From assembly GCF_026427595.1 (NCBI RefSeq), contig NZ_CP101527.1, forward strand, positions 62,001-126,000: a stretch of 64,000 bases of DNA, read 5' to 3'. The notes beneath the pieces are model-generated. The model did no database searches, was not told the DNA's origin, and was given only the letters and a program-made list of their open reading frames with translations. A program made the position numbers and the translations under genes. The stretch comes from Alkalimarinus sediminis. Its GTDB lineage: Bacteria > Pseudomonadota > Gammaproteobacteria > Pseudomonadales > Oleiphilaceae. Below, piece after piece: positions 9,060 to 18,514 of this stretch (position 1 is its first letter; each line of letters starts with the position of its first letter).

Positions 9060-12000
9060 GTGACGGTTCGTCTGGTTCTCATCATCAGGGATAAAAAACG
9101 AGTGTACCGCTTTGTCAAAATAAAAAGGCCTCAACCCTGGGTTTTACTTTGGTTAGCTTGGGTGTTATGCGGGTTAACACCATCGTTAATATCTGCAGAG
9201 GAGCGTTACGTTGCTCAAAAATCTATAGAGCTTGACGATAACACCAACTCATACTCCATTAACGCAGCAGTGAGGGTGCTAGAAGACCCTGACAGTACGT
9301 TAACCCTGAATGACGTGATGCAGCCCAAGAGAGAGAAGCAGTTTAGGGAGGTTAGCGGCGGCCCGTTAAACCTAGGTTATAGCGACTCCTCATTTTGGAT
9401 AAAGCTGCCAGTCCGTTATGTCGGTAAGCAAGCATCGAAGGAGTGGTGGTATCACCTTGACCTCCCCTTGCTGGAGTACTCAGAGTTACATATGGTGGTG
9501 GGTGACCTTGATGCTCCAGAGCGTGTTATTAGCAAATCTATGGGTTATGAAGTACCGCTAAAAGAGCGAGATGTTAATCACGTCACCCAAGTCTATCGTT
9601 TCTCCCTTAACCAAGGCGAACAAGCAACACTCTATATCAAGATTCAAAATAACTTCTCTATCCACTTACCGTTATCTATCTATACACCAGAAGCTTTTGC
9701 CGAGCATGTAGCTGTTGAAGAGCTGCTTTATGGTGCGTTTATAGGCGCGATTTTGATTATGACCGCTTATAACCTCTTTATGTTTATCTCGGTGAGGGAG
9801 CGCAGTTTTCTTTTTTATATCTTGTATATGGTGGCCTATTTAGTCTTTTTGATGACTGAAAGAGTGCATGGGTTGTCTCTACTGGGTGAAATTCCCCCTA
9901 TATTACACAAGCAATATCTGTCGTTTTATATATGGGCATCATGGTTTTTTGCTCTGATGATGGCGCGTTCATTTCTTGACACCAGAGAGAAAGAGCCAGG
10001 CTTAGACTTTGTTATCAAAGTGTTTATTTATGTCGTCATCGTATCAATGGTTATCACGGCATATACGGATTTGACGACAGGTATTCAGTGGGCTGTACTC
10101 TGTACCTTCCTATACGCCATATTGATGGCTTGGATGGCATACAGCGTAATGATGCGCGGTAATGCAGCGGCGCGCTTTTACTTTGTCGCATGGATACTCA
10201 ATTTTGGAGGGGTGGCCATCTATGCGCTAACGGTTATCGGGTACATCCCCTATAACTTTATGACCGGTAATTCACCGCATATAGGGATTGTTTGTCAGTT
10301 GGTGTTAATCTCATTTGCATTGGGTGACCGCCTCAAAGTGGCTCAACGTCAAGCGGTGCAAGCTAATCAGCAAGCATTAGATAATATGAAGCGTTATCGG
10401 TCACTGTTTGATAATGCGGTGGAAGGAATTTTTCAGATCTCCCTTAATCGACGCTTTATTGATGTGAACCCCGCTATGGCTAATATGTTGGGGTATAGCT
10501 CACCTCAAAAAATGATCAGCGGTGTAAAAGATGCGCTCAGTATTTGTTACCCGCTAGAAGATGACCTCAACAGGGTGGTTAAGGTTATTGAAGAGGGTAA
10601 CGAAGTCTATGAAATGGAAGCGCGTTACGTCGGGCGCAACGGTGAAGAGGGTTGGGCGACTTCAACAGTGAGAATCATTTATGATAAAAAAAACAACCCG
10701 CTGCACTTAGAAGGCACCTTTGTCGATATTACCGAGCGAATCGAGCGGGAACGAGTAGAACGAGAGAGTGAACAAGCCAGGTTAGAAACAGAAGTCGCTG
10801 AAGCATCTGCAGCGGCAAAAAGCCAGTTCTTAGCCAATATGAGCCATGAAATTAGAACACCTTTGACAGCTATTATTGGCTACGGTGAGTCACTGTTAGA
10901 CGATAGTCTTTCGGATGCAGAGCGGCGTGAGTCTTCTGAAGTGGTGGTGCGGAGTGGGCAACACCTATTACAGCTTATCAACGATATCTTAGACCATTCA
11001 AAAATTGATGCGGATAAGCTTGATACCGAAGTTATATCGGTTAACCTGCTGACGCTATTGAACGAAATTAAAACCTATTTTGATGCCAAAGCGGCAGCAA
11101 AGAATATAGCGTTTAATCTGCAATACGACTTCCCACTCCCCTCAGTCATAGAAACAGACCCTACCCGCCTTAAACAGATATTGATTAACCTTTGTTCCAA
11201 TGCTCTCAAGTTTACAGACAAAGGCAGTATATCTCTTCACGTTCGCTGCGAAGTGTTAAAAGAGCAACTGTTTATTAAAGTCATAGATACGGGCATAGGG
11301 GTTAAAGAAGAGCAGTTAGATAAGTTGTTTGACCCGTTTGCACAGGCGGCCCCCTCTATTGCTCGACAGTATGGAGGAACCGGGCTGGGTTTAAGCATTT
11401 CGCGTAGGTTAGCGGAAATGCTAGGGGGCTCAATTAGTGCATCGAGTATCTATGGTGAAGGAAGTGAGTTTGAAGTCATTATATCCACCGGCTCATTAAA
11501 CAATGTCACCTTAGTGCGTGATCGTAGCGAATTGCATAATCAGCGCAGCCGTCTACAGGTGGCAACTGCTCCTAGGTTAATGGGGCGAGTTATGTATGCT
11601 GAAGATAATGAGGTTAACCGTCGTTTGATTAAGCAGTTGGTTAGTCGAACTGGGGCATCACTAACACTGGTTACCAATGGCGCAGAGGCTTTAGAGGCAG
11701 GAACTCGCAACGGTCAGCGTTTTGATCTGATTCTCATGGATATTCAAATGCCAGTGATGGATGGTCGCGATGCTACTTTGGCTCTAAGAGAAGCGGGAGT
11801 TAATACGCCTATTGTAGCGCTCACTGCAAATGTGATGGCGCAAGATATTGCCGAGTATAAAGAGGCTGGATGTAATGAAGTGATGGCAAAGCCAGTTGAA
11901 AAAGGCCCATTCTATCAGTTGCTAAGCCGTTATCTTGAAGCTGATGAAGAGGCCGAGCCGCTTAAGATTCCCCACAAAACTGACGAACAAGCTATGCCGA

Positions 12001-12698
12001 CGTTATCTGGTCGTGTGTTGATAGCAGAAGATAACGCAGATACACGGTTACTCATGACCCGTTATTTGGAGAAGCTAGGGATAACGGCTATTACTGCTGA
12101 AAATGGTGGCGAGGCGGTGAGTACTGCGATGCGTGAGACGGTTGACTTGGTCTTGATGGACTTTCATATGCCCGAAATGAAAGGCCCTGAGGCCGTTTCA
12201 TTGTTGCGGCAAACCGGCTTTAGTCGTCCTATACTGGCATTTACGGCCAGTGATGAGCCTGAGCAGTTGACGTTGATGACTGACGCTGGCTGCAATGGTG
12301 TAGTAGAGAAACCTGTGAATATGCAACAGCTTCATCAAACACTTAGCGAGCACCTTCCGTTTGCTTCTTCTAAGGCTTCTGTGGGAGCAGACAATAACCC
12401 TTGGTATGACCCGGACTTGCGGCCTATTGTTGAGCATTTTGTAAATGGTGTTCCACAGAGAGTTGAAGCGATGACAGCCGCTTTTAGCAAGCGAGATTGG
12501 AAAGGCCTCTGCGACCAAACGCATCAATTAAAAGGTACAGCAGGCTCTTTAGGGTTTCCTGATTTAACAGAAAAAGCGAAGTATCTTGAAGCAGCCCTTA
12601 AAAAAGAAGAGATAGATGATATTCAGCCTCTATTTGATGCATTGATGAACCAGGTTACTCAAGCATTAGCGCGCTATGAGAAGGCTGAGCAAGATTAG
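9060..12698 (+). CDS. Hybrid sensor histidine kinase, 7TMR-DISM/PAS/HisKA/HATPase/REC/REC/HPt
   Basis: A 1212-residue membrane phosphorelay kinase. A signal-like hydrophobic stretch at about residues 28-46 precedes a periplasmic 7TMR-DISMED2-type domain (to about 210). A seven-helix 7TMR-DISM block (about 220-420), a PAS domain (about 445-560), and HisKA with phospho-acceptor H596 in MSHEIRTPL follow. Next come the ATPase domain with the G box [10 protein letters not shown], two receiver domains with D894 and D1034, and a C-terminal HPt domain with H1155 in HQLKGTAG. All phosphorelay residues are intact. DISM sensors are thought to bind extracellular carbohydrates or similar ligands; the ligand here is unknown. 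The GTG start at 9060 is the best available. It is followed by a small membrane protein and a lone response regulator, probable partners. Confidence 0.93.
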   Translation: MTVRLVLIIRDKKRVYRFVKIKRPQPWVLLWLAWVLCGLTPSLISAEERYVAQKSIELDDNTNSYSINAAVRVLEDPDSTLTLNDVMQPKREKQFREVSGGPLNLGYSDSSFWIKLPVRYVGKQASKEWWYHLDLPLLEYSELHMVVGDLDAPERVISKSMGYEVPLKERDVNHVTQVYRFSLNQGEQATLYIKIQNNFSIHLPLSIYTPEAFAEHVAVEELLYGAFIGAILIMTAYNLFMFISVRERSFLFYILYMVAYLVFLMTERVHGLSLLGEIPPILHKQYLSFYIWASWFFALMMARSFLDTREKEPGLDFVIKVFIYVVIVSMVITAYTDLTTGIQWAVLCTFLYAILMAWMAYSVMMRGNAAARFYFVAWILNFGGVAIYALTVIGYIPYNFMTGNSPHIGIVCQLVLISFALGDRLKVAQRQAVQANQQALDNMKRYRSLFDNAVEGIFQISLNRRFIDVNPAMANMLGYSSPQKMISGVKDALSICYPLEDDLNRVVKVIEEGNEVYEMEARYVGRNGEEGWATSTVRIIYDKKNNPLHLEGTFVDITERIERERVERESEQARLETEVAEASAAAKSQFLANMSHEIRTPLTAIIGYGESLLDDSLSDAERRESSEVVVRSGQHLLQLINDILDHSKIDADKLDTEVISVNLLTLLNEIKTYFDAKAAAKNIAFNLQYDFPLPSVIETDPTRLKQILINLCSNALKFTDKGSISLHVRCEVLKEQLFIKVIDTGIGVKEEQLDKLFDPFAQAAPSIARQYGGTGLGLSISRRLAEMLGGSISASSIYGEGSEFEVIISTGSLNNVTLVRDRSELHNQRSRLQVATAPRLMGRVMYAEDNEVNRRLIKQLVSRTGASLTLVTNGAEALEAGTRNGQRFDLILMDIQMPVMDGRDATLALREAGVNTPIVALTANVMAQDIAEYKEAGCNEVMAKPVEKGPFYQLLSRYLEADEEAEPLKIPHKTDEQAMPTLSGRVLIAEDNADTRLLMTRYLEKLGITAITAENGGEAVSTAMRETVDLVLMDFHMPEMKGPEAVSLLRQTGFSRPILAFTASDEPEQLTLMTDAGCNGVVEKPVNMQQLHQTLSEHLPFASSKASVGADNNPWYDPDLRPIVEHFVNGVPQRVEAMTAAFSKRDWKGLCDQTHQLKGTAGSLGFPDLTEKAKYLEAALKKEEIDDIQPLFDALMNQVTQALARYEKAEQD

Positions 12699-12793
12699 TG
12701 TGGTGTTATTAACAACTTATATTCATGGTCTATGCTAAAGAATAGAGTGTTAGTAATAAACAGAGCAATAAGAAAAAAACAGAGTGATTAGCA

Positions 12794-13348
12794 ATGAGTA
12801 CATATGATTTAAAAGACACAAAAACAGAGAAGTACTTTGTAAACACAATGTATGGAACCTATGCTGATATTCTGTTTATTCTGTTTCCCTTTGTGGTAAT
12901 TGCCCTGCAAAGGGTTTGGAATGAAGAAGGTATCGAAATACTGAAACAGCCCGACCTCTCAATTGCAGCCGCTATACTGGCAGGTATGGGAGTGGGTAAG
13001 TTTGTATTAGGGCTTATTGGTAAACAAGATCTTGGGCGCTATAAAGAACGAATCGTGTTTTTTATTGCGGTTACCTTGTTTTTTGTATTGGGCCCATCAT
13101 TGATTCTTATTATTAAGATTGTAAATGATAGTGATGTGCCGAAGTTTGTTATATTCGCCCAACCGATACTATTGATTTTGGCGGTAGCTTTATATTCAAC
13201 AGCCGTTAGTATAGGCAATATTATGACCTTGAGTGGCGCTGAAGAGGACGATGAGAATAAAGAGAGAGATGTCTATGACGGTGACTCTCCAACCCCTCTG
13301 AATATTCAGTTAAAAACAGAACAAGAACATGAAAAAGCTCCTAAGTAG
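12794..13348 (+). CDS. Hypothetical four-helix inner-membrane protein
   Basis: A 184-residue protein with four hydrophobic segments at about residues 22-42, 52-75, 84-108 and 114-138. The C-terminal tail is acidic and charged (EEDDENKERD) and predicted cytosolic. No family is recognised. It lies 95 bp after a hybrid histidine kinase and 55 bp before a single-domain response regulator, all on the same strand. It may belong to the same signalling unit, but this is positional inference only. Confidence 0.65.
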   Translation: MSTYDLKDTKTEKYFVNTMYGTYADILFILFPFVVIALQRVWNEEGIEILKQPDLSIAAAILAGMGVGKFVLGLIGKQDLGRYKERIVFFIAVTLFFVLGPSLILIIKIVNDSDVPKFVIFAQPILLILAVALYSTAVSIGNIMTLSGAEEDDENKERDVYDGDSPTPLNIQLKTEQEHEKAPK

Positions 13349-13403
13349 TAGCGTTAATGCACAACTGTGAGCCAAACAATTATAAATAAATGAGGTAAAT
13401 GTC

Positions 13404-13817
13404 ATGCGCCAAATGAGTGTGCTCATGGTAGAAGATGAGTCTGAAATGAGAGATCTTCTTCGCAATACTCTGCAAAAAGTAGGGATAGATAAGATAGGTG
13501 AAGCGGAGAATGGAAAAACCGCTCTTGAAGCCTGTGTAGAGACTAGCTACGACATTGTTATGCTAGACATCGGCTTGCCTGATATGGATGGCTTATCGGT
13601 ACTGCAAGCCATGAAACGTTTAAACAAAGGGGCCTTTGTGGTGTTGGTAACGGCAGACGATTCAATAGAAAGCATTCAGACGGCTATTAGCTCCGGTGCC
13701 AATGGGTATGTGGTAAAACCCTACTCTTACGAGAAAATATTGGATGTGATTAACAATTATATGATGACGCATAATGTTGGAGATGATGTTATCAGAGATA
13801 TTAACAACCCATCATAA
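13404..13817 (+). CDS. Single-domain (CheY-like) response regulator
   Basis: A 137-residue protein made almost wholly of one receiver domain: acidic pair E10-D11, phospho-acceptor D55 in MLDIGLPDMDG, a Thr at the switch position (VLVTAD) and the conserved Lys in VVKPYSYEKI. It lacks any output domain, so it probably passes phosphate in a relay or acts by protein contact. GAGGT lies just before the ATG. Its position downstream of the hybrid kinase at 9060-12698, whose HPt domain needs an acceptor, makes it the likely terminal receiver. Confidence 0.9.
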   Translation: MRQMSVLMVEDESEMRDLLRNTLQKVGIDKIGEAENGKTALEACVETSYDIVMLDIGLPDMDGLSVLQAMKRLNKGAFVVLVTADDSIESIQTAISSGANGYVVKPYSYEKILDVINNYMMTHNVGDDVIRDINNPS

Positions 13818-13866
13818 CGTAGTGCTTTTTATTTCATTGCTAGTGTTTAGCACACGACCTGTTGTT

Positions 13867-13896
13867 GCAGGGTATGGATCTATACCCTGCTAATTT
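13867..13896 (+). terminator. Hairpin terminator after the response regulator
   Basis: A perfect 9-bp stem (gcagggtat / ataccctgc) with a 6-nt loop is followed by the T-rich taatttcttt, about 50 bp after the response regulator stop. It separates the signalling genes from the effector promoter. Confidence 0.65.
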
Positions 13897-13898
13897 CT

Positions 13899-13927
13899 TT
13901 GAGGCCTGCTAATAATATTCGTATAAT
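13899..13927 (+). promoter_or_regulatory. Probable sigma-70 promoter of the effector gene
   Basis: TTGAGG at 13899-13904 and a perfect TATAAT at 13922-13927 are separated by 17 nt, about 75 bp upstream of the effector ATG. The effector also has a good ribosome-binding site, aggaagg, ending 5 nt before the ATG at 14003. The orphan C-terminal cassettes downstream have neither. Confidence 0.6.
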
Positions 13928-14002
13928 GCCCTACTGCAGAGCGGTCGATTAGATCGCAACCTGGCAAGGATTGCCGATTCGACGACAACCAGGAAGGTTA
14001 AA

Positions 14003-17000
14003 ATGTCAGAAGATACCCCAGCGAGCCCCCGCTCGCGTAAAGAAGCTGCCCACATAAATCTTAACGTGATGAATACCGTAGTGCTTGATCAGCCTATTGG
14101 TTATCACGCCGTCTATCCTATTGGTTACGCGCTCAAGTCAGCTCAATCTGCCGACCCATCATTAGAGCTAAAAGCATACCCCAGCCACCAATCAGCGATA
14201 ACCGAATACACCCGGTCGATAGCAGATAGAACCCTGGTGAATGCCCCTTTGCAGCCTGGTTGGCTCTATGTATATCGAGAAGGGGTGCTATGGAAAGAGT
14301 TTCAGATTCGTACAAACAGTGAAGCTGAGCCCGTCTATACATCGCTGTATGAAGTTGATCTTGAATATGAACAGACTAAAGATCAACGTACAGCAGATGG
14401 TGAAGCCTGCCACTGCTTTTTATTGCCCGACAACGCTGAGTATGAGATAGCCGTCAGTAGCATACAGTGGCCCTGGGTGCTGCTGAATCAAATGGGAGGG
14501 TTGCGTCATACGCCTCATCCGAAGGAGGCAGATTGGCCCTATCTGTTACCCCAACACCATATGCTACGACCCGATAGAGATACGCGGCTTCATCAATGGT
14601 CACCATCTAAAGCGGCATCTCAACGCAAAAAGCGTTTTCAATCGTTTTCCGCAAATATCGTGTCCTCCCATCAGTGTCACGAAGCCATTAGTCAGGCACA
14701 ACTAGAAGTAGGTTTTGTTCCCAGTGTATTAGACGCGCAAACCTTTTCATCAGTTGAACCATTGACCTCAGCGCATGCGGACTCTGTTTCTCAGGCGAGA
14801 GTTATCAATGTATTAGATGCAGAGGGTTTTTCCCGGGTGATCAGTCACCGATATCATTGTGCTTGGGCGTTATTGGATGATGCGCTAAAGCTGATTAGTA
14901 CCCCCTTTGAAGAAGGTGATGACCTCCATAAAGAGTTTCCCTACTCCCGTTATTACGAATCTGCACTGCTAGCCCATCAACTCTATTTCTCAGAGCAAGC
15001 GGGAGAAGGCGAGACGCTCTGGGAGCGAGACAACTTACAACTAAAAAACCGTAATAATCTGAAGCTGAATGATATTCAGCGTGCGCTGGGGGTTGATCTG
15101 CGGCGAACTATTCGTGAGCTTATAACACAGACCGGTAACGACCTCGCAGACTTTCTTCAAGGACGTTACAGCGAGCACGGACAAGAGTGGCTCGATAACC
15201 TGGTCGCTCAGTTGGAAGATAGCTGGGCCTTTAGCGAAATGCCTAGTAATGAACAAGAAGATGAGGGTAAACGACTCCCCTACAGGCATACCCGATGGGA
15301 GACACTATCAAACCTGTTGATGAAACTGGCAGATCACCCTGCGTCTAACTGTCAGTACATTGATGGTACACCTGCCATCCGTAAAGAGGTGTCAGAAGGT
15401 AAAGCTCAAGATTCCGGCTTTCAGGTGATTAATGCCATCGTGAATGGCCAGCACCCTTTGTCAGCGCTGACGTTGAATCAACCGAATGAAATTGTTTATA
15501 GCTATCAACAAATACTCCAACAGCTTGATGAACAATATGGTGATGCAAAAGAAGATGACCCCGCACTAATAGTTGAGCATCTTCGGCAACTGCACAGGCT
15601 GACCGACAAAGGTGTGAGCACGGAAGATAAATTACTCGATCCGGCCACTCTGAACATTAGTTTAGCCACTGTTACATGGGCGTTTGCTGTGGCGGGACAG
15701 TTGTTTGTGGGCTCGAACATTCTAAGTGTAGAGGACTTAGATAAAGCAAACTATAACGGAGCTATTGACGGGATTAGAAAGCTACTTAATTGGGTGACCG
15801 ATGCACACCTTAATTATGTGACGTTTGACGAGTTTATTGAGAGTCAAAGCCATCAGCCTGATGGACAGATCAAAAAACAAAAGATAATCGCTCATATTCT
15901 CAGCGATATGGACAAATTTAAAGCCGAAGTCTCCGAAACAGACACCCCTTCATCTCCAGAAAAACAAGCGGAAATATATCAACAAGAAGCAGATGAAAAA
16001 ATTAAACGGCTTACGGCTAAAAATCAACAATACAGAAACGACTATAAACGTTTAATAGGCCCTGAGTCGATTGATGAACGAATCGCTGCACTCAATGCAC
16101 AGAACAATGGCGATCGTCATATTAAGGCAGTGAGTAAAAAAAATGTTCTCAAACTCATTCGCAAACAGGAAAAATACATCCGTAGCAAAGTCAAAAATGG
16201 CTTAGTCCCCCACGATATAGAACGCCACCCCGTTGTTAAAGCATTGGAGCAGGACATTAAAAAGCAATCAACGGTCAGACTTGAAGCCGCTGAAAGAATG
16301 AAACAAACAGGCAAACAAATCACTCAGCTTAAAGAGCTTAGAGCTAAACTAAAGCTGTCTCGAGAACGTAAGGAAAGCGCCTATCAAGATAGCCGAGCAT
16401 TGTTAAAAGATGTCGACTCAACTCACCCCTTGTATGACTTGAAGGTAGAAGACCAAAAATACTTCAACAAGGTCAAAGCCGTTGAGCAAGAAACGGAGTT
16501 AAGAATAAAACGCTATCAACAGCAGTATCAATCTAATCAAGACTATAAACGCCGGCGTCAGCAACAAGGTATTGAGGTGATAGAAACCAACACGGCAGAA
16601 GGGCGTCAGCTCAAAGAGTTCTTAGCACAACAGAGAGAGAAGCTTGCAGTAAAATTAGATCAACCAATCGCTAGGATATATACCACCGAAGACAACTTCG
16701 AAACGATGCGCATCAAGCACGGCAATAATCCAAATACCATCGTATTTACACCTGCGCAAAGTAAGTCAATGAATGCTGTACAACAAGGTAGTTACATTAC
16801 AGTAGGCGATGGAGGGGAACATATCTATCGTGGCAGTGATACCCAGTCCATTGAGTCACGCCAGCAAGGAACGGTCGCAGTAGCTAGTGTTATGGTTGGA
16901 CTGGATATCTACAATACCTTTCAAGTACTACACCACTGGAAAAGTGGTGATGAGAATCTAGAAAAAGGTCGCAATATGGCAGATGCACTAGGTGCATTAA

Positions 17001-18514
17001 CTGGCAGCACAGCCAGTATTGGCGAGCTATGGAAAAGCTTGTATGAATCCAAGCAACTCAATCATCAAGCGAACAAGACCACTGCTTTGGCCAGAAGAGT
17101 AAATCAAAGCCAACTGTTTAATGTAGGTGTGTTTAAGGTGTTACCGGTTACCGCAGCGGTTTCGGGTATATTGGTGAGTGGCTGTGACCTGTATATGGCT
17201 AGCCTTAAAAAAGATGATGTTGCCATGGCTCATGTCGCTATGATTGTTTCTTGTACAGCCTTATTAGCCGGCGCAATTTGGCAGAGCCTAGTATTTTTAG
17301 GCCCCTTGGGTATCGCATTAGCGGGGGTGTCGGTTTTTCTACAGGAATACGTGTTTAAAGAGGACAACATGTTAGACACCTGGCTAGAAAAAGGCCCCTT
17401 TAGTGAGCAGAAAAGCTCCCGATATCCCCGTTTTAAATGTATTAATTGGGACCACTATCACCATCATGTAGAAGTCAGCGATAGGCTAAAACAGCGTATG
17501 GGAATAGAGCGTCACAACGTTTGGCTAGGGGGGAGCTCTATTGGTAAGCTCACTGAGCTGAAAGACACGGAGGGACGGTACCGAAAAGTCTTATTACTGC
17601 CACTCTACCCTTTCGGACTTAGCTTGATACTGGATCAGAACTATCAGTTGTTGGGGTTTAAAAGACTGTATGCAAACCAGCCACTAGATCAAGTGACATT
17701 TGAGGATTTAACGGGCGAATTATTTGTAACTGATAATGGCCATAAACGCCTGCTAGGCAGAGTTGGCGAACAGTTAGGAGACTCTAGTTGGGGTATTATT
17801 GATAGGTTGGTCGATAGCTTTCCAAGCTTAATCTCGATCAGAGAGCACTCCGATACCAGCGTAAGGTTTGAAGATACCTGGGGGGATGAAGATAAGTTTA
17901 CCGAACCCATGAAGCGCTACCCTGCGGCAAGCCTTGAACTATTGCTGAATGGCTTGTACCCGCTCAAAGCAAATTTTGAATTAATGCCGGTGGAAAAGAA
18001 GCTGGTAGGCAGGTCAGGAAGAAATAATTACGAACTGAAGGGAAATCGAGCCAAAGTAACGGTAGATTTGCCTTATTTTATTGAGGGGGAGTCTGTTTTA
18101 ATTGTTGAACTAAAATTGTCTCGTTCATTTTTTGGGCAACCTAAAGTGGGTTGTCCTGCGATAAAATATGAAGGTCAGGAAACAATTGAAATAAAGTCAA
18201 CAAAATTACCTGGCTATAGTTATGAAGCCGGCACAGGCGTATACAGAAATAATCAAAACGCTCAAAGTCAAGTTATCCTTGTGGTTGACTTTGATAACGA
18301 GTCTTTCTCAAGTGATTATAAACTAGATATTGGAAAAAAAATTGAAGTTGAATGTTGGGTTAAGGTTTTAGTTTCTGGTGATAATGAGCAGCACTCTAAA
18401 ACCTCCATCTTTCTGCCTTGGAGGGGGAGGTCACTTTGGGAGGATAATTCCTCCGGTAAATCAAGTGAAGATGGCTGGCTCGTATATGAAAGTAATGCGA
18501 GCTTTAGAAATTAG
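14003..18514 (+). CDS. Large VasX/MIX-like polymorphic toxin, probable T6SS effector
   Basis: A 1503-residue protein. N-terminal block: GWLYVYREGVLWKEF at about residue 86 resembles the MIX-type hRxGhhYhh motif, and SIQWPWVLL follows at about 152. A long charged coiled coil spans about 650-890. Hydrophobic helices at about 1038-1065 and 1076-1119 suggest a colicin/VasX-like membrane-inserting region. From about residue 1197 to 1364 the sequence is repeated almost exactly in two downstream orphan cassettes; the last 139 residues form a variable tip with PWRG..LW. The 3' end overlaps a convergent immunity gene by 11 bp. It has its own promoter and ribosome-binding site. Pore formation and T6SS delivery are inferred; no VgrG, Hcp, PAAR or DUF4123 adaptor gene is in the window. 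Confidence 0.72.
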   Translation: MSEDTPASPRSRKEAAHINLNVMNTVVLDQPIGYHAVYPIGYALKSAQSADPSLELKAYPSHQSAITEYTRSIADRTLVNAPLQPGWLYVYREGVLWKEFQIRTNSEAEPVYTSLYEVDLEYEQTKDQRTADGEACHCFLLPDNAEYEIAVSSIQWPWVLLNQMGGLRHTPHPKEADWPYLLPQHHMLRPDRDTRLHQWSPSKAASQRKKRFQSFSANIVSSHQCHEAISQAQLEVGFVPSVLDAQTFSSVEPLTSAHADSVSQARVINVLDAEGFSRVISHRYHCAWALLDDALKLISTPFEEGDDLHKEFPYSRYYESALLAHQLYFSEQAGEGETLWERDNLQLKNRNNLKLNDIQRALGVDLRRTIRELITQTGNDLADFLQGRYSEHGQEWLDNLVAQLEDSWAFSEMPSNEQEDEGKRLPYRHTRWETLSNLLMKLADHPASNCQYIDGTPAIRKEVSEGKAQDSGFQVINAIVNGQHPLSALTLNQPNEIVYSYQQILQQLDEQYGDAKEDDPALIVEHLRQLHRLTDKGVSTEDKLLDPATLNISLATVTWAFAVAGQLFVGSNILSVEDLDKANYNGAIDGIRKLLNWVTDAHLNYVTFDEFIESQSHQPDGQIKKQKIIAHILSDMDKFKAEVSETDTPSSPEKQAEIYQQEADEKIKRLTAKNQQYRNDYKRLIGPESIDERIAALNAQNNGDRHIKAVSKKNVLKLIRKQEKYIRSKVKNGLVPHDIERHPVVKALEQDIKKQSTVRLEAAERMKQTGKQITQLKELRAKLKLSRERKESAYQDSRALLKDVDSTHPLYDLKVEDQKYFNKVKAVEQETELRIKRYQQQYQSNQDYKRRRQQQGIEVIETNTAEGRQLKEFLAQQREKLAVKLDQPIARIYTTEDNFETMRIKHGNNPNTIVFTPAQSKSMNAVQQGSYITVGDGGEHIYRGSDTQSIESRQQGTVAVASVMVGLDIYNTFQVLHHWKSGDENLEKGRNMADALGALTGSTASIGELWKSLYESKQLNHQANKTTALARRVNQSQLFNVGVFKVLPVTAAVSGILVSGCDLYMASLKKDDVAMAHVAMIVSCTALLAGAIWQSLVFLGPLGIALAGVSVFLQEYVFKEDNMLDTWLEKGPFSEQKSSRYPRFKCINWDHYHHHVEVSDRLKQRMGIERHNVWLGGSSIGKLTELKDTEGRYRKVLLLPLYPFGLSLILDQNYQLLGFKRLYANQPLDQVTFEDLTGELFVTDNGHKRLLGRVGEQLGDSSWGIIDRLVDSFPSLISIREHSDTSVRFEDTWGDEDKFTEPMKRYPAASLELLLNGLYPLKANFELMPVEKKLVGRSGRNNYELKGNRAKVTVDLPYFIEGESVLIVELKLSRSFFGQPKVGCPAIKYEGQETIEIKSTKLPGYSYEAGTGVYRNNQNAQSQVILVVDFDNESFSSDYKLDIGKKIEVECWVKVLVSGDNEQHSKTSIFLPWRGRSLWEDNSSGKSSEDGWLVYESNASFRN

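Noticed and set aside
14003-18514. Rhs or CdiA-type toxin
   Set aside because: No YD repeats, no filamentous haemagglutinin repeats, no VENN or PAAR motif. The N-terminal motifs and hydrophobic helices fit a VasX/MIX-like effector better.
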